Shown: positions 57,474 through 64,000 of the stretch, one piece after another
Numbering within the stretch: the first letter of the stretch is position 1
Layout: each line of letters begins with the position of its first letter
From: Alloboseaceae bacterium BT-24-1
GTDB lineage: Bacteria; Pseudomonadota; Alphaproteobacteria; Rhizobiales; Beijerinckiaceae
Direction: 5' to 3'
Assembly: GCA_025846845.1 (NCBI GenBank)
Contig: JAOYTL010000007.1
Coordinates: 62,001 to 126,000 of the forward strand
DNA length: 64,000 bases
Notes under the pieces: generated by a model
Database searches by the model: none
Seen by the model: the letters and a program-made list of their open reading frames with translations, nothing else
Told to the model about the DNA's origin: nothing
Program-made: the position numbers and the translations under genes

Positions 57474-59107
57474 CGAGCGCTGCGGACACCGGCCCAGCCG
57501 GTGGGCAAAAACCCGTCACCACTCGCGTGATGAACCTCGCGCACTTCCTGACACGCAATGCGCGCCGCTTCAGCGACCGGCCAGGCCTGATCTGGGGCGA
57601 GCGGCAATGGAGCTGGGGCGAGCTCGACGCAGCCGCGCATGCACTCTGCGCGGCGCTGTCCGCCCGCGGCATCGGCAAGGGCGACCGCATTCTCGTCCAT
57701 TCGAAGAACTGCGACGAGATGTTCGTCTCGATGTTCGCCGCCTTCCGGCTGGGCGCGGTCTGGGTGCCGACCAATTTTAGGCTGATGCCGGACGAGGTCG
57801 CCTATCTCGCGACCTCCTCGGGCGCCAAGGGCTTCCTCTGCCATGGCGATTTCCCCGACCATGCCGCAGCGGTCGCTGAGGAGAGCAAGGCGCTGCAGTT
57901 CACCTGGCGGATCGGCGCAGGCAGCTTCGGCGAAACGTCGTTGACCGAAGCGATCGCCGCGCATCAGGGCAGCCGCGTGGCCGACACCGCCGTCGACCGC
58001 GACGATCCCTGCTGGTTCTTCTTCACCTCCGGCACGACCGGCCGCTCCAAGGCCGCGGTGCTGACCCATGGCCAGATGAGCTTCGTCGTCACCAACCACC
58101 TCGCCGACCTGGTGCCGGGCTCGACGGAAGCTGACGCCTCGCTCGTCGTCGCCCCGCTCTCGCATGGCGCCGGCGTGCATCAGCTTGTGCTTTCCGCCCG
58201 CGGCGCACCGACGATCCTGCTGCCGACCGAGCGCTTCGACATCGACGAGGCCTTCCGGCTGATCGCCAGGTACCGGGTGACCAACATCTTCACCGTGCCG
58301 ACCATCCTGAAGATGCTGGTCGAGCATCCGGCCGTCGACCAGCATGACCACTCCTCGCTGCGCCACGTCATCTATGCCGGCGCACCGATGTATCGCGAGG
58401 ACCAGAAGACGGCGCTGGCCAAGCTCGGCAAGGTGCTGGTGCAGTATTTCGGCCTCGGCGAGGTCACCGGCAACATCACCGTGCTGCCGACCTATCTGCA
58501 CGAGGAAGAGGACGGGCCGGCGGCCCGCATCGGCAGCTGCGGCGTCGAGCGCACCGGCATCCAGGTCGCGATCCAGAACGATGCGGGCGAGGCGCTCAAG
58601 CCCTTCGAGACCGGCGAGATCTGCGTGATCGGCCCGGCGGTCTTCGCCGGCTATTACGAGAACCCGGAGGCCAATGCGAAATCCTTCCGCGACGGCTGGT
58701 TCCGCACCGGCGATCTCGGCCATATGGACGAGCAGGGCTTCGTCTACATCACCGGCCGCGCCTCGGACATGTACATCTCTGGCGGCTCCAACATCTATCC
58801 GCGCGAGATCGAGGAGAAGATCCTGACCCATCCTGCGATCGCCGAGGCCGCCGTGCTCGGCGTGCCCGATGCGGTCTGGGGCGAGATCGGCGTCGCGGTC
58901 TGCGTCGCACGCAGTCATGTCGATGAAAATGAGCTGGCAAACTATCTTGCCGAGAAGATCCCGCGCTACAAGATGCCGAAGCGCTTCTTCTTCTTCGAGG
59001 AGCTGCCGAAATCGGGCTATGGCAAGGTGCCGAAGCGCCTCGTGCGCGACGAGCTTGAGAAGCGCGGTCTGCTCGATTTCGTCCGCGCCCCGGGAGCCTC
59101 GGCGTGA
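57470..59107 (+). CDS. AMP-forming acyl-CoA synthetase
   Basis: A 545-residue ANL-superfamily enzyme that activates a carboxylic acid to its acyl-adenylate and then to the CoA thioester. The P-loop FFTSGTTGRSKAAVLTHG (near residue 190), the A5 motif YFGLGEVTG, the A7/A8 hinge GWFRTGDLG and DMYISGGSNIYPREIEE, and the C-terminal catalytic Lys in KSGYGKVPKRL are present. The acid is unknown; the upstream TRAP transporter suggests an imported carboxylate, perhaps aromatic. Starts overlap with the IclR and PPC genes on both sides (ATGA and GTGA), making this one coupled operon. Confidence 0.92.
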   Translation: MTSAADTGPAGGQKPVTTRVMNLAHFLTRNARRFSDRPGLIWGERQWSWGELDAAAHALCAALSARGIGKGDRILVHSKNCDEMFVSMFAAFRLGAVWVPTNFRLMPDEVAYLATSSGAKGFLCHGDFPDHAAAVAEESKALQFTWRIGAGSFGETSLTEAIAAHQGSRVADTAVDRDDPCWFFFTSGTTGRSKAAVLTHGQMSFVVTNHLADLVPGSTEADASLVVAPLSHGAGVHQLVLSARGAPTILLPTERFDIDEAFRLIARYRVTNIFTVPTILKMLVEHPAVDQHDHSSLRHVIYAGAPMYREDQKTALAKLGKVLVQYFGLGEVTGNITVLPTYLHEEEDGPAARIGSCGVERTGIQVAIQNDAGEALKPFETGEICVIGPAVFAGYYENPEANAKSFRDGWFRTGDLGHMDEQGFVYITGRASDMYISGGSNIYPREIEEKILTHPAIAEAAVLGVPDAVWGEIGVAVCVARSHVDENELANYLAEKIPRYKMPKRFFFFEELPKSGYGKVPKRLVRDELEKRGLLDFVRAPGASA

Positions 59108-59961
59108 GGACGATCCAGCAGCCGGGGCCGGCCGAGGCCGAGCGCATCCAGTGGATTGAGGCGCGCGGCCGCAAGCTCACGCTGGAGTTGAAGCCCGGCC
59201 TCCTGCTCGATGCGATCGCCGAGGCCTTCGCCGCGCAAGGCTTTTCCAGCGGCGTGCTGCGCTTGCCGGTCGGGCTTCCGCTCGCGCCCTTCGCCTATGT
59301 GATGCCGGCACTCTCGGCGACGCCGGAACATGCGGCCTTCTACAGCGAGACCTTCCGGCCTGATGGCGTGACCCGGATCGAGACCGGAGCCCTGACCTTC
59401 GGCGAGCGCGATGGCGCCCCGTTCTTCCATGGCCATGCGCTCTGGCGCGAGGCGGACGGCCGGCACAATGGCGGCCATATCCTGCCGGACCAGAGCTTCC
59501 TGGCCGAGCCAATCAGCGTCGATGCGGTCGGGCTGGATGGCGCCGGCTTCATCGCCGGCCATGACCCGGAGACCAACTTCAAGCTGTTCATGCCGGCCGA
59601 GCAGCCGAGCACCGGAGCAGACGCCGGCGGCCGATTCTTTGTGCTGCGGCTACGGCCGAATCGCGATGTCTTTACCGCGCTGGAAGCGTTCTGCGCCGAG
59701 CGCGGCATTGCGCAGGCGATCATCCATGGCGGTGTCGGCTCGACCATCGGCGCCCGCTTTGCCGATGACCGCGTCATCGAGCCCTTCGCCACCGAGATCG
59801 CGATCACCGCCGGCCATGTCGCGCCAGGCGAAGATGGCAAGCCGGAAGCGGCGCTCGCCATCGCGCTGGTCGACTATACCGGCGGCATGGCGCAAGGCGC
59901 GCTCGAGCGTGGCGAGAACCCGGTGCTGATGACGCTGGAGCTGGTACTGGAGGCGCAGTAG
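59104..59961 (+). CDS. Protein with two PPC/DUF296-like domains
   Basis: A 285-residue protein with two related domains, each resembling the PPC (DUF296) fold. In the first (about residues 20-155) APFFHGHALWREADGRHNGGHIL holds His residues at the metal-binding-type positions; the second (about 170-285) contains RFFVLRLRPNRDVFTALEAF and IAQAIIHGGVGSTIGARF. PPC proteins are best known in DNA-binding plant proteins, but bacterial members are probably small-molecule or metal binding. The GTG at 59104 overlaps the synthetase stop. Being last in the operon it may act on or sense the CoA pathway; no reaction is known. Confidence 0.82.
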   Translation: MRTIQQPGPAEAERIQWIEARGRKLTLELKPGLLLDAIAEAFAAQGFSSGVLRLPVGLPLAPFAYVMPALSATPEHAAFYSETFRPDGVTRIETGALTFGERDGAPFFHGHALWREADGRHNGGHILPDQSFLAEPISVDAVGLDGAGFIAGHDPETNFKLFMPAEQPSTGADAGGRFFVLRLRPNRDVFTALEAFCAERGIAQAIIHGGVGSTIGARFADDRVIEPFATEIAITAGHVAPGEDGKPEAALAIALVDYTGGMAQGALERGENPVLMTLELVLEAQ

Positions 59962-59973
59962 CGCGCCTTCCCG

Positions 59974-62900
59974 TCAGAACTTCATTTCGACCCTGCCCTT
60001 GAGGGCGTGGTCGCGCGAGCGTTCGCCGATTGCGGCGGAGTAGGTCAGGCCGAGCGCGGTGGCAGACGAGATGCGCCAGTCGAGGCCGGCTTCGGCGACG
60101 AGCGCCTCGCGGTCGATCTCGGCAGCGAACACGCGCGCCGGGGTGGTGCCGCTGGCGAAGGCGGTCTTCGCCTGCGGGGTGAGCTCGCCAAAGCCGTGGC
60201 GCCAGCCGAGCATGGCGCGGGCGAACAGCGGGGCGGAGCCGAGCTGCGCCTCGGCGCGCAGGCCGAGCGTGCTGAAGCCGAGCACCTGCTCGGAGGAAAG
60301 CACCCGCAGCGCCGCGGCGCCGCCCTGCTCGGTACCGGCGTCGGCGCTGACCCGGATCAGCGCCAGTTGCGCGAAGGGTTCGAGCGCAAAGCCGCTGAAG
60401 GCAAAGCCGTAGCCGAGCTCGGCAAAACCTTGCGCCACCGCGCCCGGACGCTGCAGGCGCAAGCTGTCACCGAAGCCACGGATCTGGACCTGGCGGCGGA
60501 TGTCGGTCTCGGACCAGGTGTAGGCCGCGCCGGCGTCGAGGCGCAGATTGCCGAAGCGGGCGCCGGCATAGAGCGCGGCATGGCCGCTCTCGAGCTTGCC
60601 GGTGGAGAAACGGGCGTCGAGATCGAAGCGCGACTGGCTGTAGCCGCCGGCGACGCCGACGCGCAGGGACGAGCCGGGCGCGTCGTAGAGCATGACGTCG
60701 GCACCGAGCAGGGCTCCGCCGCTGCGGCGGCTGAGGCTGGCCGCATTGCCATCGGCGTCGGTGTTGCCGGCGCCGCCAAAGGCCTCGCCCCAGAGTGCGT
60801 AGCGCGGCTGCGGCGCGGTCATCAGCACCGCGCCCTTGCGGCCGGGCAGGTCGGCGCTGAAGGCGGCCGCGACCTGACCGGGCGCTTGCGTCAGCAGCGG
60901 CCCGCGCAGGCGATTGAGGATGGTTTCGCGCACCAGCCGGCTCTCGTCGATCATCACGGCGACACCTTGAGCATGCGCCTCGCCGGAAAGCAGGTCGAAG
61001 CCTGCCCGCGCCTCGGCGGCGGTACCCGAAAGCAGCATGTCATAAATCGGGTTGCCGACGCCGAGCGCCTCGGCCGCATGCCCGATCGAGGCCTGATTGC
61101 GAGTCCCTGCCACCTCCGGGAAAGTCGTGGCGGTGCGGGTCATGGTCAGGACGACGTTGTTGCTGCCATAAGCCAGCGCCGACGTCAGGAAGACGAGATC
61201 GGAGGTGACGTCGGCGAAGCGGCCGCTGACCCCGCCCGCCGCGGTCAGGATGGTGTAGCTGGTCGACGCCGCGTAGGTGCCCCTCTCGGCCAGGACCTGG
61301 ACCGTGCCGCCCGAGAGCGTGGCGCTGCCCGACGCGACGACCTTGTCGCTCTGCCCGGCCGGGCTGATCTCGACCCGATAGATCGAGCCACTCGCGAACG
61401 AGACATTGCCGGAGACATTGAGCGTGCCGATCGAGTTGCCGGGCGCGACCGTGCCGCCGGCATTGGCGGCGATGCCGCCGACCGTGCCCGTGCCGCCGAG
61501 CTCCGCGCCGCCATTGACCGTCGTCACTGAGTTCGCGACCGAGCCGTTGACCACGAGCTTGCCGGCGTTGACCGTGGTCGCGCCGCTATAGCTGCTCGTC
61601 CCCGTCAATGTGAACGTCCCGGTGCCGGTCTTGGTCACGCCGCCATTGCCGGTGATCGAGCCCGAGAAGGTCGTCGAGCTGTTGTCGGAGCCGGTGGCCA
61701 GCAGGCCTGCGCCGAGGCTGACCGTGCCGCCCCCAGCAAGCGAGGTGATCGTCTGATCGAAGCCGGCAAGGTCGAGCGTCGCGCCGGCCGCAACCGTGAA
61801 GGCTGAGTTCGACGAGAACGCGCCCGCCCGCCCGGCCCGCAGCGTGCCGCCCGAAACCGTCGTCGTGCCGGTGTAGCTGTGAGTGTTGGTCAGGAGGAGC
61901 GTGCCGGCCCCTGCCTTCGAGAGCGAGCCGGGGCCCGAGAAGGACTGCGTCACGGTGAAGGTGTTGCCGGCTGCGGCGATGTCGAAGCCGCCACCATTGG
62001 CGCCGAAGACGATGTTGCGCGCCGTCTGGTTAAAGGTCGTGCCCGTCACCCGCAGCACGCCGCCGTTCAGCGTCAGCGCGCTAGAGACACCGCCGAGATT
62101 GGCCTCCGCCGCGACGCTCAGCACGCCGCCGCTGATCGTGGTGCCGCCGGTATAGCTATTGGTGCCGGTCAGGGTCAGCACGCCGGAACCGCGCTTGGTC
62201 AACCTTCCCGAGCCGGAGATGTCGTAGGGCAGCGTTGCCGTGTCGGTGAAGTCGGCGACGATGGCGCCGTCGTTGCCGATCGCTCCCGCCGTGATGGTCA
62301 GCAGACCGGCCGTGCCGCCATTGCCGAGGTTGAGCGTGCCGAGCGTGTCGATCTGGAGGTCGCCCGCAGTGATCCGGAGCTCGCCGCCCTTGGCGAGGGT
62401 GACGGACGTCGGATCCGCCGAGCCGGGACCGATGGCGAAGGTGTTGGGGATGGTCCAGAGCGAGCCCGCGCCGGTCACCAGCGCGCTGGCGCTGCCGCCG
62501 AAATCGGCCTGGACCGCGGCGCCGAGGGTGACGGTCAGCGTCGCGCCGCCCGAGATGATCAGCGAAGCGTTGCTCGCCAGACCCTGCAGCAGGAATATGT
62601 CGGTCGTGACCGAGGAACCGACGCCGTCGATGCGCAGATTGGAGAAGACGACGAGGCCCGTGCCGGGATTGGCGGTGGTGAGCGTTCCGCCCTGGTCGAC
62701 GACGAGCGTTCCGCCGTTGATCTCGATATTGTCGCCGAAGGTCAGCGAGCCGCCGCGGATGATGAACTGGCCGGTGTCGCAGGCGCAGATCGAGAAGCCG
62801 CCGCCGAGCGTGCCAGTGCCGGTATAGATCTGCGTGCCCGCGCCGGTGAAAGCGAGCGAGCCATTGCCGGAGAAGTTGCCGGCAAAGGTCGCGGTCCGGC

Positions 62901-64000
62901 TGGTCGCGCCGGTGGCCAGCGTCGCGCCATTGCCAATCTCGACGTCGCCGGCGCCCGAGAGCGAACCGACCGTGGCGAAGATGCCGGGCACGTCGCTGAC
63001 CTCGAGCACCGCGCCGCTGGCGATCGTATAGTCGGAATTGGCCGAGAAGGCCGTGTCGGAGCTGGCGACCAGCCGGCCGGCCTGGACCAGCGTGGCGCCC
63101 CTATAGTCGCTGGTGCCCTGGATGGAGAGCGTGCCGGCGCCGGTCTTGGTCAGCCCGCCATCGCCGGTGATGGTGGCAGCGCTGCCGAGCAGTGCTGCCC
63201 GGCCGGCGACGACTTCGATCGTGCCGTTGCCGGTGCCGAGCGTGAGCGCGCGGTCCGAGGTGAGATTGCCGGCGATCTGCAGCGTGCCGCCATCCAGCGT
63301 CAGCCCGCCCGCAGCGTCGCCGAGATTGTTGTCGGCCGCGATCGAGAGCGTGCCGGCGTTGATCGTGGTGCCGCCGGTATAGGTGTTGACGCCGGTCAGC
63401 GTCAGCGTGCCCGCGCCGGTCTTGGTCAGCCCGCCGCCGCCGGAGATCGTGTTGGTCAGCGTCAGATTGCCGGTCGTGGTCTCGACCGTGCCACCACCGG
63501 CGCCGAGCACCACCAGCCGGTTCGAGGAGAACGTGGCGGAGACGGTCAGCGTGCCGCCATCCAGGGCAAGCCCGCCGGAGGCGGCGCCGAGATTGGCGTC
63601 GCTCGAAATCGAGAGCAGGCCGTCATTGATCGTCGTGCCGCCGGTATAGGTGTTGACGCCGGAGAGCACGACCGTGCCGGCCCCGCTCTTGATCACCGCG
63701 CCGGCGCCGCCGACGACATTGGCGACGGTGACGTCTGTCGCCTGGGCGAAGGTCAGCGTCCCGGCCGCGACCGTGATCCCGCCGATGATGCCGGAGGTGG
63801 CGTTGCCGAAGCTGAGCGAGTTGTCGCCGCCGGCGAACACGATCGCCGAGCTGCGGACGCCGCCGCCGGAGAGCCCGCCCGAGATCGTGCCGTTATTGGT
63901 GATGTGCAGATTGGAGCCGACGATGCCGATGCCGCCGAGGCCGTTGGCGCCCAAGCCGTTGCCACTCAGGCCCGTGTCGCCCGCGCCTGCCGCGCCGCCA
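59974..64000 (-). CDS. Autotransporter with PATR-type repeats and C-terminal beta barrel, partial
   Basis: The visible 1342 or so codons are the C-terminal part of a larger protein; the reading frame stays open to the right edge, so the signal peptide and N-terminal passenger are missing. The passenger consists of repeated beta-helix units containing TYTGGTTIN-type segments (for example near 63640, 63390, 62150 and 61880), the PATR pattern. A linker precedes an autotransporter beta domain (about the last 280 residues, starting near ALWGEAFGGAGNTDADG) that ends in RVEMKF with the terminal Phe needed for outer-membrane assembly. It is convergent with the PPC-domain gene, 12 bases away. Confidence 0.9.
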   Translation of the reverse strand, partial: GGAAGAGDTGLSGNGLGANGLGGIGIVGSNLHITNNGTISGGLSGGGVRSSAIVFAGGDNSLSFGNATSGIIGGITVAAGTLTFAQATDVTVANVVGGAGAVIKSGAGTVVLSGVNTYTGGTTINDGLLSISSDANLGAASGGLALDGGTLTVSATFSSNRLVVLGAGGGTVETTTGNLTLTNTISGGGGLTKTGAGTLTLTGVNTYTGGTTINAGTLSIAADNNLGDAAGGLTLDGGTLQIAGNLTSDRALTLGTGNGTIEVVAGRAALLGSAATITGDGGLTKTGAGTLSIQGTSDYRGATLVQAGRLVASSDTAFSANSDYTIASGAVLEVSDVPGIFATVGSLSGAGDVEIGNGATLATGATSRTATFAGNFSGNGSLAFTGAGTQIYTGTGTLGGGFSICACDTGQFIIRGGSLTFGDNIEINGGTLVVDQGGTLTTANPGTGLVVFSNLRIDGVGSSVTTDIFLLQGLASNASLIISGGATLTVTLGAAVQADFGGSASALVTGAGSLWTIPNTFAIGPGSADPTSVTLAKGGELRITAGDLQIDTLGTLNLGNGGTAGLLTITAGAIGNDGAIVADFTDTATLPYDISGSGRLTKRGSGVLTLTGTNSYTGGTTISGGVLSVAAEANLGGVSSALTLNGGVLRVTGTTFNQTARNIVFGANGGGFDIAAAGNTFTVTQSFSGPGSLSKAGAGTLLLTNTHSYTGTTTVSGGTLRAGRAGAFSSNSAFTVAAGATLDLAGFDQTITSLAGGGTVSLGAGLLATGSDNSSTTFSGSITGNGGVTKTGTGTFTLTGTSSYSGATTVNAGKLVVNGSVANSVTTVNGGAELGGTGTVGGIAANAGGTVAPGNSIGTLNVSGNVSFASGSIYRVEISPAGQSDKVVASGSATLSGGTVQVLAERGTYAASTSYTILTAAGGVSGRFADVTSDLVFLTSALAYGSNNVVLTMTRTATTFPEVAGTRNQASIGHAAEALGVGNPIYDMLLSGTAAEARAGFDLLSGEAHAQGVAVMIDESRLVRETILNRLRGPLLTQAPGQVAAAFSADLPGRKGAVLMTAPQPRYALWGEAFGGAGNTDADGNAASLSRRSGGALLGADVMLYDAPGSSLRVGVAGGYSQSRFDLDARFSTGKLESGHAALYAGARFGNLRLDAGAAYTWSETDIRRQVQIRGFGDSLRLQRPGAVAQGFAELGYGFAFSGFALEPFAQLALIRVSADAGTEQGGAAALRVLSSEQVLGFSTLGLRAEAQLGSAPLFARAMLGWRHGFGELTPQAKTAFASGTTPARVFAAEIDREALVAEAGLDWRISSATALGLTYSAAIGERSRDHALKGRVEMKF

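Noticed and set aside
60007..61530. 507-codon plus-strand frame opposite the autotransporter barrel
   Set aside because: Shadow of the beta-domain codons; no start signal or domain.
1..64000. tRNA, rRNA or riboswitch genes
   Set aside because: I found no cloverleaf, rRNA segment or recognisable riboswitch core in the intergenic regions by eye; a covariance-model scan would be decisive.

Overview
The window is high-GC bacterial chromosome with dense, short-spaced operons. The gene content points to an alphaproteobacterium of the Hyphomicrobiales, most like Bosea and relatives: a five-step Hut pathway with HutF and HutG, a TRAP-transporter-rich complement, intracellular PHB depolymerase, an amidoligase/ATP-grasp/alpha-E/transglutaminase cluster, and two sites that fit the alphaproteobacterial EcfG general-stress promoter. 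The genus is inferred from overall resemblance and was not tested. I see no rRNA, tRNA, phage, IS element or CRISPR array.

Layout. 1-4797 (minus): a family-5 peptide-type ABC transporter (binding protein, two permeases, two ATPases, the last cut by the left edge). 5055-12589 (plus): a four-gene operon encoding a transglutaminase-amidoligase, a circularly permuted ATP-grasp/alpha-E fusion, a second transglutaminase and a HAD phosphatase; it looks like an uncharacterised peptide-modification system. 12663-17947: aldehyde dehydrogenase, MASE1-GGDEF cyclase, glutathione transferase, PHB depolymerase and a 50-residue membrane protein. 18020-20605 (minus): transglutaminase, lipid kinase and PAP2 phosphatase, tightly coupled. 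20828-21834: a PRC-barrel protein and a glycine-zipper lipoprotein, diverging from a region with two EcfG-like promoters.

21878-30287 is a complete histidine-utilisation locus: hutF-hutC on the minus strand and hutI-hutH-hutG-hutU-hutD on the plus strand. Histidine passes through HutH, HutU, HutI, HutF and HutG to glutamate, ammonia and formate. The divergent promoter holds two TTGCATATGCAA palindromes that are probably HutC operators. A near copy sits in the promoter of a NitT/TauT-type ABC operon at 33090-36122, which suggests that this transporter, and perhaps the divergent ThDP enzyme, belong to the HutC regulon. A Mug-type DNA glycosylase gene lies inside that ABC operon.

36132-40609: a coiled-coil protein, then a FadR-type regulator with a three-gene TRAP transporter. 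40845-45979: cyclopropane fatty acid synthase, an exported argininosuccinate-lyase-like protein with a changed active site, and a divergent pair of atypical citrate synthases, one carrying a DNA-binding domain. 46083-51396: acetylpolyamine/histone deacetylase-like hydrolase, GGDEF-EAL protein, and a TetR/acyl-CoA dehydrogenase pair. 51534-53229: a small exported Gly-rich protein and a predicted outer-membrane barrel around an AT-rich intergenic stretch. 53374-59961: a second TRAP system (Tat-exported binding protein and fused DctQM) diverging from an IclR regulator, acyl-CoA synthetase and PPC-domain protein operon. 59974 to the right edge: the C-terminal part of a large autotransporter.

Several intergenic gaps carry families of imperfect palindromes (26877-27090, 29574-29694, 31053-31203, 38492-38590, 45992-46076, 53255-53349), probably chromosomal interspersed repeats; one of them runs into the ribosome-binding site of hutG.
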